DNA of 64,000 bases, taken from contig NW_004191750.1 in NCBI RefSeq assembly GCF_000330505.1, forward strand, positions 280,162 through 344,161, read 5' to 3'. Below are positions 52,446-62,191 of the stretch, piece by piece. A program made the translations under genes and the position numbers. Each line of letters opens with the position of its first letter. Position 1 is the first letter of the stretch. The notes beneath the pieces were generated by a model that was not told where the DNA came from, ran no database searches, and saw only the letters and a program-made list of their open reading frames with translations. The DNA comes from Entamoeba invadens IP1 (lineage: Eukaryota > Evosea > Mastigamoebida > Endamoebidae).

Positions 52446-52628
52446 TTAACTCATGAAGCACTTAAAGATAGCATATATGGTTCCTCCAATGCCGAAACAG
52501 ATGAGCCACAACAACAAGCAGATGATGAAGTCCATTCCGATTTCCTTTGTCTTCCACCAGATGGCCAATGGTGGGATGAAAATACAAAAGATGATGATAA
52601 TGATTGTGTCAGTCTGGTCGTCTCCCAT
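52446..52628 (-). CDS. Pmp3/UPF0057-family small proteolipid
   Basis: A 60-aa protein with two membrane-spanning helices. It reads MGDDQTDTIIIIIFCIFIPPLAIWW, a charged loop (KTKEIGMDF), then IICLLLWLICFGIGGTIYAIF. The IPPLAxxxK...DFxIxLLLxL pattern is the Pmp3/RCI2 signature. In yeast and plants this proteolipid modulates plasma-membrane potential and salt tolerance. ATG is at 52626-52628. The plus-strand ORFs overlapping it are shadows. Confidence 0.85.
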   Translation of the reverse strand: MGDDQTDTIIIIIFCIFIPPLAIWWKTKEIGMDFIICLLLWLICFGIGGTIYAIFKCFMS

Positions 52629-54258
52629 TTTGTATAGTGATTTTAGATCGGTCCTTATGAGGCTGCGCGCACGTGGCGTTACTTATGAATTTTGGATTTG
52701 TCTTTTTTAGCACATATCCTCAATTACCCGTTTTTCTGTGTATTAACGAGGCTTTAAAGGTTGTTAATAAAGCTGTAATTTTGGATATTAATTTGCTCTT
52801 GTTGAAGTCTATTTTGAACGATATGCAGCCGTAAAAACGGGAAGGACTGCTTATACAGAATTTTTTTTGTTGGTTTTGTCTTGTCTTTGTTTTTGGAATC
52901 TAAATTTCAAAAAATGTCCCCAAAAACTTATTATAATAGAATTAAAATTTATTATTTTTTAATAACAACAACTATTGTTGAAAATTATACTTCGCTTATA
53001 ATAACATACTATAATTAACTAATTGTTTTTTTACTATCGAAAATCAATCAAAACTAACTGTTTTTAAATTAATTAAATAAACCACAATAATACCATTTAA
53101 ATATTATAAATTGTTAATGGAGAGAGTACAATTCCTTGAGAAGACCAATTTACACTATTTGTGATTATTTTTATTATTCAATTTTTCAAGTAAAATGAAT
53201 AATTCAAAATATCACAATTTATTGTTTTTTTTATCGAAAGTTCTTTGAAAACATAGAAATTATATTTTGTTGTAAAAATGGTTTTTTATTTCATTAATAA
53301 TAATTCTACTTCTTAGACAATCATCTGTAAAATAAAACTTGTTTTGCGTTAAACTTGCAATCTATAATTAATAATACAAACATTAATAATGTTATAATTA
53401 ATCAAATTACATTTATGTTATAAATTATAGTATAAGTAAAAACATGAATGAAAAATGCAACATATTAATTGTGGTATTAATAAGAAAAACAAACCAATCC
53501 CATTTTGAAAGAAAAAAAACAAATTTATACAAACATCCTGTTTTTGTGCAAATTAATGAATTTTTCTAATTATTTCGACTTTTTTAGTTTTTTTCATTGA
53601 TTATTTGATGGTGTTATGCATTTTTTAACATATGCCGCATTTTTTTTTGTGTCTTAAATGTGTTTCTTTTTTATATTTTAAATGTTATATTTTTAACCTA
53701 ATTATAGAATTATTAAAAATTTAAAATTGTTGTTTAAAAAAAATTATAAAAAAAATTCAAAAAAATAAAACTTTTTTGAAATTTTTTAAGAAAAAAATTT
53801 CTTGTTTTTTACTATGAAAAATATTATTAATATAATTATTTAGCTATTATATTTTTTTGTTTATTTATTATACAAAATTTATATAATATTGATAATTGAT
53901 ACAGTTAAAAATGATGAACAAAACATATATCGAATACAAGACAAAAGCAGAGTATAAATTGCACTAAAAAAGCTCCAACTCAAAGCACCAACCATTACTT
54001 ATACTATTTTCAATACAACACGCTTAATATTGTCCCAAATCATAACTTTTTAAACAATCCACACAAGTGCATTGAATTGCACCTTAGATTTCAAATCATC
54101 TTATTATAAAAAATTTTCGTAACGTTGTTAAAAAATTAACAATGTATGGAATTAAATAACCAATACTTTTTAATTGAATAGTAATTGTTTGTTTTAATTT
54201 TTTCACTAAAAATAACTTTATTACAGATACCCAAAAAATAGCCCGGCACAAAAAAAAA

Positions 54259-54373
54259 CAACCGGCAAACCATAAATTTATAGTGTATTATTGTTTTTTG
54301 TATTTTGCCATGTTTTTTCAAATTTTTATTGAAAAAAACATTAAATAGTTTTTGGAAACCATTTTGCCGGTTG
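54259..54373. repeat. Inverted repeat with CAACCGGCAAA arms
   Basis: CAACCGGCAAA at 54259-54269 reappears as its complement TTTGCCGGTTG at 54363-54373, with a ~93-bp AT-rich centre. GC-containing arms in such AT-rich DNA are unlikely by chance. It could be a hairpin, a small MITE or a remnant; no target duplication was identified. Confidence 0.4.
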
Positions 54374-54698
54374 GTTTTTCAAGTATCTTTGAATGTCTGA
54401 AATAATATTTATTTTACATTAGTATTGAAAATTTGTTATTTATTTTGGTATTTCTATATATATAACAATATTATGTAAAACTATATTAAAACTATTTATT
54501 TCATTAGTTCTAATGTTTCTATTATTTTATTTCCAAATAGATTCTCAAAATTACATTTTTATTAATAGTCAAACTGTTGTTATTGTTATAAATTAATTAT
54601 TAATTTAAATATATTTTGAATAGCACAGATATGGGCTCAACAAAATCAATGAGTATATCCTGAAATAGTATTAATCGTCGAACTGAATAATTAACCTC

Positions 54699-54777
54699 CA
54701 CGTCAAAAAACTAACCATATAATATAGTAAATTTAATTATAAAATAACCATTGAGATTCGTTCTGAAATCCACGTCA
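54699..54777 (+). promoter_or_regulatory. Two CACGTCA motifs upstream of coactosin
   Basis: CACGTCA occurs at 54699-54705 and again at 54771-54777, i.e. 112 and 40 bp before the ATG. The two copies are on the same strand. They are candidate ACGT-core transcription factor sites. No experimental support is visible from sequence. Confidence 0.35.
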
Positions 54778-54816
54778 TTGGACTTTTAAGATGGAAGACT
54801 AGAAACTTAAAAAATA

Positions 54817-55254
54817 ATGGAAGCTAACATAGTTAACGAAGAAGAGTTTCAAAACATTATGAAAGAAATCCGTGCGAACAAACCAGAGAAAAACTGGGTC
54901 TGTTTGACTTATGAGGCACCAAAAAGTAAAAACTTGGTTGTTGCTGGGTCTGGTGATAAGGGTGTTGACGAGATGAAAGGTATTTTCCAGGAAAACCAAA
55001 TTTACTTCGGATTTGTCAGAGAAACCGACCAAATTGATGACTCTGTTACTATTAAGTTTGCGTTCATCAACTATATCGGAGACAAATCTCCAAGACTCCA
55101 AAAGGCTGGTGTTGGAATGCACAGATCTTCGATCCAAGACAAGTTCGGTCAGTTCCATGTCTCACATATGTGCTCTGATGTCAATGATGTCTCCGATAAA
55201 ATCATCATCGAAAAGATTAGAAACGCTTCGGGATCGGCTGTTCACGTTCTCTAA
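54817..55254 (+). CDS. Coactosin-like actin-binding protein (ADF-H domain)
   Basis: A 145-aa single-domain ADF-homology protein. It shows the coactosin pattern: an N-terminal helix, NWVCLTYEAPKSKNLVVAGSG, IYFGFVRETDQID, TIKFAFINYIGDKSPRLQKAGVGMHRSSIQDKFG (given here as family hallmark, in parts) and a C-terminal helix with IIIEKIRNASGSAV. Coactosins bind actin filaments and interfere with capping and cofilin-driven disassembly, supporting the motility and phagocytosis of amoebae. Length (~140 aa) is typical. Clean start at ATG 54817, no intron, strong codon bias toward AAG/TTC/ATC. Confidence 0.93.
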   Translation: MEANIVNEEEFQNIMKEIRANKPEKNWVCLTYEAPKSKNLVVAGSGDKGVDEMKGIFQENQIYFGFVRETDQIDDSVTIKFAFINYIGDKSPRLQKAGVGMHRSSIQDKFGQFHVSHMCSDVNDVSDKIIIEKIRNASGSAVHVL

Positions 55255-55872
55255 GTCTGCTAATTCACTCAAATTTACTTTGATTTTCTTTACTATACTC
55301 TTTTGTTTTATAGAATTATTATTAATAATTGTTATTTTACAATGTATTATAATATTGTTTTATTAAAATTTAATTATATATAATAGATTAAAAATAATTA
55401 TTAATTTTTAATAAATCTGAGACTGATAATTGAACTTAATTTTTGAAATATAACTTTTTATTAAAAATAAATAATTCATCTTTTTAATCTAAAAATATAA
55501 AAGAAATAATGGTTTAATATATTAAAAAATGTTATTAGTTAGTAGTGTGAAATTATTTTGATTTACTTAATAACGATATTTTAAACAAATATTATATCAT
55601 GTGGTAACAAGGAGTGATGAATTGCCAACTACTATATTGATAATAATTTATTATATAAATTTATTAATACAATTATTTTAATGTGACACAGGTAATATCA
55701 TCTACAAAAAATACAGAAAAAATGTAAATATAAAAATTATACAATTATAGTATATTAACGATTATTTAGTAACAATAACAAAATATTTTACACGTGGCAC
55801 TTCTATTTATACGACAACAATATTTTATGGTAAATATAGTAATAGAGAATAGTTTAGATTTTGGAAAGAGAC

Positions 55873-55902
55873 CACGTCATCGGCTTACAGAGTGTTGACG
55901 TG
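55873..55902. promoter_or_regulatory. Inverted CACGTCA pair upstream of ClpB
   Basis: CACGTCA at 55873-55879 faces its reverse complement TGACGTG at 55896-55902, separated by 16 bp and lying 63-92 bp before the ATG. The symmetric layout suggests a dimeric factor or a hairpin. No classic heat-shock element (inverted GAA units) was seen nearby. Confidence 0.4.
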
Positions 55903-55926
55903 TCTGCTTTGAGGTGAGGGTACTGA

Positions 55927-55935
55927 TATATAAAG
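55927..55935 (+). promoter_or_regulatory. TATA-like box of ClpB
   Basis: TATATAAAG lies 30 bp upstream of the ATG, the usual distance for Entamoeba genes, whose 5' UTRs are very short. Confidence 0.4.
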
Positions 55936-55964
55936 GGGCAGACAACTAGGAAGTCAGAAATCAA

Positions 55965-58170
55965 ATGGATCCAAATACATGGACTGATGCAACAGTAAAA
56001 ATGTTTAAAGACGCGCAACAAATCGCTTTTCAGCGAAAGGCGCCGTATATAGTGCCGATGCACATGGTGCAAGCAATCTTGGACGACGAGCAGAACATTG
56101 TTGTCCGAGTGGTTCAGATGTGTGGAGGTGACGTGATGAGGATGAAGAATGCAGTTAATGAAGAGATTGGGAAAGTACCAGTGCAAGACCCTGCGCCTGT
56201 TGAAGTTGGTCTGCACCCATCCTCACAACAAGTCCTGCGACGAGCAATGGAAAAACAGAAGGTGATGGGTGATACGTACCTTGCACTTGACACAGTGATC
56301 TTGTCACTTGTTGAGGAGAAAGAGGTTTGAGTGCANNNNNNNNNNNNNNNNNNNNNNNNNNNNNNNNNNNNNNNNNNNNNNNNNNNNNNNNNNNNNNNNN
56401 NNNNNNNNNNNNNNNNNNNNNNNNNNNNNNNNNNNCGGAGAGGGTGCAATGGATGCGGCAAACATCCTGAAGCCAATGTTGTCGAGAGGGGAGTTGCGGT
56501 GCATTGGAGCAACAACACTTGAAGAATACAGAAAGTACGTTGAGAAAGACCCTGCCTTTGAGAGGCGATTCCAGCAGGTCTATGTGGCTGAGCCGAGCGA
56601 AGAGGACACACTGTACATCCTGAGAGGCATCAGAGAGAAGTATGAGAGCCACTACGGACTGACAATCATGGACTCAGCTCTTGTTGCAGCTGCATCGCTA
56701 TCAAAGAGATACATCAATGCAAGGTTTTTGCCAGACAAGGCAATCGATTTGGTTGATGAGGCGTGTGCAACACTCTTCACACAGAAGAACTCGCAGCCTG
56801 AGGAGATCGACAACTTGGAAAGAAAAGACACACAACTGACAGTCGAGAAGATAGCACTTGAGAGAGAGCTGAAGCAGACAACAGAGGACCAGAAGGGAAA
56901 CATAAAGAAGCGACTGGAGGAGATAGCAAAGGAACTGTCAAACAACACTGACAAGTTGACAAAGCTGAGAGCAAACTACGAGAAGGAGAAAGGTGGCAGC
57001 GAAGAGCTCAAGACGCTTGCGCAGAAAATAGAAGATATGAAACACAAGGCGGAAACAACAAGAGATCTTGAGGTTGCCGCAGACTTGAAATATTATGCAA
57101 TTCCAGAGGCAGAGAAGCGACTCACAGAATTGAAGAACCAGACAAAAGAGACATCGATGCTGTCGTTGCAAGTGACCCCACAGCTGATAGAAGATGTGGT
57201 GAGCAAATGGACAGGCATCCCAGTGAGCAGAATGACACAGAGCGAGAAGACAAGACTCCTGAAACTTGGGGACGAGCTGCACAAGAGAGTTGTTGGGCAG
57301 GACGAGGCCGTGACTGCAGTCTCTGAGGCCATTCTGAGAAGCAGAAGTGGTCTTGGATCAGACAAGCGACCGACTGGGTCATTCATGTTCCTTGGACCAA
57401 GTGGTGTTGGCAAGACGGAGCTTGCAAAGGCACTTGCAGAGCAGCTGTTTGACGACGAGAACAACATTGTCAGAATCGATATGAGTGAGTACATGGAGTC
57501 ACACAGCGTCTCACGACTGATTGGAGCGCCACCGGGATACGTTGGACACGACGAGGGTGGACAATTGACAGAGGCAGTCAGAAGAAGACCATACAGCGTT
57601 GTTCTGTTCGATGAAGTCGAAAAGGCGCACCAGCAAGTGTTTAATGTGTTGCTGCAGGTGCTTGATGACGGGCGTCTCACAGATGGAAGAGGAAGAACAG
57701 TTGACTTCAAGAACACAGTCATCATCATGACATCAAATCTCGGCAGCGACATTCTCCTCAACGGCACAACAAAGGATGGGAACCTCAAAAGTGGTGTGAA
57801 AGAAGCTGTGCTCGACAACGTCAAGAAGTTCTTCAAGCCCGAGTTCATCAACAGACTTGACGACATAGTAGTCTTCACACCATTGAGACAAGAAGAGTTG
57901 CGAAAGATCGTGAAAATGCAGATGAAAGACATTGTCGCAAGAATCAAAAAGAGCTACCCAACATGCGACGTCGAGTTGACAGAGAAGGCAGTTGATCAGA
58001 TCATCACGGTCGGCTTCTCGCCACAGTATGGAGCAAGACCAATGAGAAGATACCTCGAGAAGAAGATAGTCACAGACATCTCAGTTGCTATCATCAAGGG
58101 CGACTTGAAAGAAAACAAAAAGATTGTGGTCGGTGCAAAGGATGACGAGATCACTGTCACCATCCAATAA
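55965..58170 (+). CDS. ClpB/Hsp101 disaggregase, interrupted by assembly gap
   Basis: The gene is split by a 100-N gap (56336-56435). Before the gap lies the Clp N-domain (MDPNTWTDATVKMF, VPMHMVQAILDD, LHPSSQQVLRRAM). After it comes the second part of NBD1 (GAMDAANILKPMLSRGELRCIGATT), the coiled-coil middle domain, and NBD2 with Walker A GPSGVGKTELAK, Walker B VVLFDEVEKAH and sensor GARPMRR. NBD1's Walker A and B are missing. By comparison with E. coli ClpB about 165 residues should lie between the two parts, so the gap is larger than shown. The TGA just before the gap lies in low-quality sequence. Hsp101 rescues aggregated proteins with Hsp70. Codon use is richer in CTG/AGC/GAG than in its neighbours. 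Confidence 0.93.
56336..56435. other. Assembly gap (100 N) inside ClpB
   Basis: A run of exactly 100 N. The protein comparison implies roughly 500 bp are absent, so the number is a placeholder. Confidence 0.99.
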
Positions 58171-58440
58171 ACGTTGTCATTAACTAAAACATTGTTTGTT
58201 TAATTCTTTTAATAATTTAATTATATATTATAATTTAATTATAATAATTTAAATTCTATATATATTTGTTAATCAATTTTTTTAAAAAGGATATTAAAAG
58301 TCAAAATGGTAAATTTTAATTTGCTGAATAATAAAACTGTAGTTATAATAATCTGTCAAAGTGGAATTTGAATAATTTAAAACGTGATTAAATAATAAAA
58401 TAAAGAGGGTTTAACGGACAAACTTAGAAAAACTTTTGAC

Positions 58441-58860
58441 ATGTTTTCCATCTACCGAATTGTTTCCAAAGACCCAGTCCCCATCAACACAGAAGAAGTC
58501 GCACTTTCTGTCCGCCACATTGCTCTAAGTGGAGACTCTACAACATCACTTTTTATAAAAACAGTTGACAGCGAGGGAAAGGAGGTTCGCGCATTGGTTG
58601 CGACGCTCTCTCAAAAGCAGCCACAACAAACGATGGACTTTATGATTGCTGGAAAGTCCGTCACATTTTATGTCGAGGGAAAAAGCAAAATCCACATGAT
58701 TTTAGTACCCGCTGATGCGAACATGGAGAATTTTAATGAAGAAGACGAGAATACATCTGACGAAGACGAAACTTTAAAGGAGAATGACAAAAAACCCATC
58801 AAAAAGCCTCAAGAGGATAAAAAGCCAAAGAAGCTTACTCACAAATCCAAACAAGACTAA
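58441..58860 (+). CDS. Nucleoplasmin-like domain protein
   Basis: A 139-aa protein. The first ~95 residues form a beta-rich domain with VALSVRHIALSGDSTTSLFIK, VRALVATLSQ and a final strand VTFYVEGKSKIHMILVPA. This pattern matches the nucleoplasmin-like (NPL) fold of HD2-type histone deacetylases and of FKBP39/FKBP46 N-termini. An acidic tract (EEDENTSDEDE) and a Lys-rich tail (KKPQEDKKPKKLTHKSKQD) follow, as in histone chaperones. No FKBP domain is attached. A role in histone or ribosomal protein handling in the nucleus is inferred. ATG 58441, no intron. Confidence 0.75.
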   Translation: MFSIYRIVSKDPVPINTEEVALSVRHIALSGDSTTSLFIKTVDSEGKEVRALVATLSQKQPQQTMDFMIAGKSVTFYVEGKSKIHMILVPADANMENFNEEDENTSDEDETLKENDKKPIKKPQEDKKPKKLTHKSKQD

Positions 58861-59150
58861 ATTGACTGATTTTTTATTACCTTTTATGTTCTCTTGTTCC
58901 GTTTTTGCTTTCAAAGGAGATTTTATTCTCATTAAAGAACTAATAACTATCCTATCTCAAATTATATAATATAGTTTCTCATTTCTGCTTGTTGGAACGG
59001 AAGCAGAAAAATTTTCTTAAATTTGATATATAAGGGTGGAAATTCGAGAAAAAGCGGGAAGTGAACCAGAGTTCACCCGAAATAAAGAGATCTCTGGTCA
59101 GACCGAAAAAAGTCAAGGTGAATAACTTGTTTTGTTAAAAGTCGAAAACC

Positions 59151-59369
59151 ATGAGTACAGCGCAAGACGACAACTTCTTCAAACTACTCGAACACCCAGT
59201 CGAGAACGAAGGCCTCATCATCGAGACACTGTCACAGAGGTTCAACGAACTTCAAACAAAAGAAAACCGTGTATACACACTCACCATTTTGCAACAGGGG
59301 TCGTCCGTTCCAGTGTATATCAATGACGACGGCGTTGTGAAGCTTCAAATTCCAATCACTCGTTTATAG
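59151..59369 (+). CDS. Small hypothetical protein (72 aa)
   Basis: A clean 72-aa ORF from ATG 59151: a polar helical start (STAQDDNFFKLLEHPVENE), a helix LIIETLSQRFNELQ and a C-terminal beta-like part (VYTLTILQQGSSVPVYIND, KLQIPITRL). It has no membrane segment or known family. Composition is distinctly coding-like. The shadow ORF in another frame is not used. The 290 bp upstream contain a TATATAAGG-like box near 59026-59034. Confidence 0.65.
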   Translation: MSTAQDDNFFKLLEHPVENEGLIIETLSQRFNELQTKENRVYTLTILQQGSSVPVYINDDGVVKLQIPITRL

Positions 59370-59818
59370 GGCAAACCATTTGCGCCAATTTTGTTTCATA
59401 AGACGATTATCAAAGATATTTTGGTTTTCATTATCGAGTTGTTAACTTTAAAACCACATTTAACCTTACGATTCTTTTTTTTTCTTTTATAAAACATTTT
59501 TTGGAAAAAAAATGTTTTGTTGATGAAAACGCCAATACTGTTCGTGTTTTAATTAAAACATTTCCAAAAATTAAAGAAAAAAAGGAAAACCTATAAATTA
59601 TTGTTTGCGCGATTGGTTTGTTTACTGTTTGCATTTCAAAAAGAGCCGCCACAAGGGAAGTATTTTTGTATATCATATCAAGTTCAAAAAAAATAAAATT
59701 TGTGTTTTATTTTAAACAGTAACAGTATCGTAAGGTTAATGGTTTGACGTATCTATTTTGATAGTTTCATTAGAATTATGAAAAAACACCATGAAAATTT
59801 ATCTATTTACTAGAAAAA
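59370..59818. other. AT-rich spacer between convergent genes
   Basis: A 449-bp stretch without recognised features. A low-complexity minus-strand ORF (59431-59676) is not called. Confidence 0.45.
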
Positions 59819-62191
59819 TCAATTGCCTCTATCAGACATCCGTTCAGTGAGCCATTGGTTCCACTTCGAAAGTGGGATGGCATTTTGACAAACCTCCTCA
59901 TATAGCTCAGTAATATTAAGTTCGTTCGACGTTTTTGAAATTAAGACGAGCTTAATCGCGAGCGCAATCGAGATAAATAGACTCTTTCTTTCATCTTCGT
60001 CAACAACGCTGAACACCTCGGCTTGCTTCTTTATTTCGGCGACTTCCCTTTTTGAGTCTTCTTTAGTTTGTTCCAACAACTTGACTTGTTCTTCGTACAG
60101 CTTCTTGAAGTCCGTTGTATCTTCATTCTTCCTTTCTAATATATTGACTGCATCGGCTTTGAGTTTTTCATTGTCCGACTTTAATTTATCAATTTCTTCT
60201 TTCAATTTTTTCACCTCTTCTGCGTTTTCGTTCTGCACCCTCTCATTTTCACCTCTCAAAAACTCAAGATTTTTTTGATTTTCAAGTCTTATTTTTTCCA
60301 GTTCCTCAATGTGTTTTTTTCTCTCCTCTTCACTAATTTTAGTCAAATTGTTTTTCTCAAGCAGTTTGATTGTTTCGTTTAACTCGAAAATGGTTTTTTC
60401 TTTTTCTATTTTTTCGTTTCTCAATTGTTGATTTTCGTTTTTGTATTTTTCGTCGTTTTCTTGTTTTTCTTTTTCAATTTGTTTAACGTTTTCTTCAAGA
60501 TTATTAATTTTTTCGTCCTTCTCATTTTTTTCCTTTTCCAATTGTTCAACTTTGTCTTCTAACTCTTTGGCAATCTTTCTAGCATTTTCAATCTTTTCCT
60601 CGCTCTCTTTTCTTTCAGCTAACAATTTTTCTTTTGCGTCCCTTTCCCGATTTGTCGCTGTGATTTGACCTGTTAGTAAAATTTTTGTTTTTTCAAGTTC
60701 ATCGTCTTTTTCGTTGATTTTTTTGTCTTTTTCTTCATTTTCCTTTTTAGTTTTGACAAGTTCGTTTGCCAAAGTTTTCGAGCCTTCGTGGACTTTCTCT
60801 GTTGTTCTCATTCCGACAACTTGACTTTTCTTTTCATCGTCGAGAATTTTTTCAAAAATCTGCCACGTGTTTTCCAGTTCTTTGTTAATGTCACCCAACT
60901 CATTCTTTTTTGCCTCCAAGTCGTTTTTGAGGTTTTGAACCACGACAGCCATCTCAGAAACATTCTTTTCAAGTTCCTCCGCCTTTTTCGTTGATTCTTC
61001 CGCCAATTTTGTCTTTTCTTCAATTTGCAAATTGACACGATTCTCTTCGCTTTCTTTTTGATTCTTTAAAGTCTCGAGTTCTTCTTCAGTTGCCTTGATT
61101 TTATCATTAATAGTGTTAACCTTAGTATTCAAGTCACCAATTTCGACAACCTTCTCGTCGAACGCTTTTCTAAGTCTTTCATTATCCTCACGCGTTCTGT
61201 GGAGTTCCAATTCCGTTTCTCCCATTTGGTTATACATTTCTCTTCTTTCTCCGTACGCCTCCACCAATCCGACTTCCTCTTTTAATTCCGTGTTAGGTGT
61301 TTTCGGAGTTTTTGGCGTTTTCGACGGTGACTTTACTGCTGTCTTAGAAATCAAGTCGGCCTCCGCCTCGATCTTCTCTGATATCTTCAGCCCAATTTGT
61401 GACAAATTCATGGTCTTCGGTCGTTGTGATTTTCTCAGAGCAGCGGCTTTGATCATTGAAGGGACTTCCTTACTTTGCAGAAACAGTAAAGTGGCATCGA
61501 CTTCTTGAAGCTTTTCATCCTTTGATATACAAAAGACTAAATACATAGTGAGTACCTCATCATCCAAAGAAGCCTCCACTGTCTCTTCTGGGTCGATGAG
61601 TAAAGGGATTTTGAGTTCATTCTTTGCTTGTTCAAAGCAATACTTCATGTTTTCCTTTGAGTTGTCTGTGAATTTAGAAATGTCGATCAACCCCTTTTTG
61701 AGGTAATTAAAAAGTTTAGCCCAGAAGTCTGGGCGTGGGTATTCCATAGAGAAATCGATCTCGCGTCCAATGATCTTTTTGAACCAAACATTAAACATGG
61801 TGGAGTGTAAGTTAGTGTTCTTATATAAAAAGAATTTGACGAGTGAAGCCATTAACTGTAAGATCTGTTTCTCATTCTTGTCGATAATGTCTTGAGCAGT
61901 TATTGTTGCGTTTATGTTCTCTTTTAATAGACTTAAAAATATCTCTAAATTGTCTCTGTCGTGGATCTCACTCTTGGGCGCTTTGTTATACTTCTTTGCT
62001 GGCTTCCCAGTCTCTTTTTCTAAGAACTTGATTAAAGCTACACCACTGTGTAGGTCGGAATTTAAGTCGTCGATATGGGGATCGTCATTGTTCTCGTTAT
62101 TCAAATAAGCAGTGTAAGCGCGCTTATGTTGCTGGCCGATAATTTTCATCAGTTGAAGACTAACAGACTTCCCTAATTCCTTTCGCGACAT
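59819..62191 (-). CDS. CH-domain coiled-coil cytoskeletal protein
   Basis: A 790-aa protein starting at the ATG at 62189-62191 (MSRKELGKSVSLQ). The ORF extends upstream only with TTG. The N-terminal ~230 residues look like two calponin-homology domains: the first around LNSDLHSGVALIKFLEKETGK and the second around FNVWFKKIIGREIDFS to LDDEVLTMYLVF. This is followed by a linker and a very long Lys/Glu coiled coil (~310-730). A short globular tail ends LSKWNQWLTERM. The CH pair suggests actin binding. The whole plan recalls cortexillin/filamin-like or interaptin-like proteins. Exact family unknown. Overlapping plus-strand ORFs (Phe/Ser-rich) are shadows of the coiled coil. Confidence 0.85.
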   Translation of the reverse strand: MSRKELGKSVSLQLMKIIGQQHKRAYTAYLNNENNDDPHIDDLNSDLHSGVALIKFLEKETGKPAKKYNKAPKSEIHDRDNLEIFLSLLKENINATITAQDIIDKNEKQILQLMASLVKFFLYKNTNLHSTMFNVWFKKIIGREIDFSMEYPRPDFWAKLFNYLKKGLIDISKFTDNSKENMKYCFEQAKNELKIPLLIDPEETVEASLDDEVLTMYLVFCISKDEKLQEVDATLLFLQSKEVPSMIKAAALRKSQRPKTMNLSQIGLKISEKIEAEADLISKTAVKSPSKTPKTPKTPNTELKEEVGLVEAYGERREMYNQMGETELELHRTREDNERLRKAFDEKVVEIGDLNTKVNTINDKIKATEEELETLKNQKESEENRVNLQIEEKTKLAEESTKKAEELEKNVSEMAVVVQNLKNDLEAKKNELGDINKELENTWQIFEKILDDEKKSQVVGMRTTEKVHEGSKTLANELVKTKKENEEKDKKINEKDDELEKTKILLTGQITATNRERDAKEKLLAERKESEEKIENARKIAKELEDKVEQLEKEKNEKDEKINNLEENVKQIEKEKQENDEKYKNENQQLRNEKIEKEKTIFELNETIKLLEKNNLTKISEEERKKHIEELEKIRLENQKNLEFLRGENERVQNENAEEVKKLKEEIDKLKSDNEKLKADAVNILERKNEDTTDFKKLYEEQVKLLEQTKEDSKREVAEIKKQAEVFSVVDEDERKSLFISIALAIKLVLISKTSNELNITELYEEVCQNAIPLSKWNQWLTERMSDRGN

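Larger units (their letters stand above)
52629..54816. other. Long AT-rich region with a short inverted repeat
   Basis: About 2.2 kb. Near 52650-52843 a possible tiny spliced gene is visible: an ATG at 52657 and, after TTTTTTAG, an open stretch PQLPVFLCINEALKVVNK ending in MQP and TAA at 52833-52835. An 11-bp inverted repeat lies at 54259-54373. The rest is A/T tracts. Confidence 0.45.
55255..55964. other. Upstream region of ClpB
   Basis: A 710-bp AT-rich spacer. The last ~100 bp hold an inverted CACGTCA pair and a TATATAAAG box. The remainder shows nothing. Confidence 0.5.

Noticed and set aside
57093..57947. 284-codon minus-strand ORF opposite ClpB
   Set aside because: Antisense of a conserved AAA+ domain; the Ser/Leu-rich translation has no family.
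59086..59106. Short hairpin CCAGAG...CTCTGG near 59070-59098
   Set aside because: Six-base arms in a promoter region are too short to call a structured element.
60081..61508. Several Phe/Ser-rich plus-strand ORFs
   Set aside because: They are antisense shadows of the Lys/Glu-rich coiled coil of the CH-domain protein.
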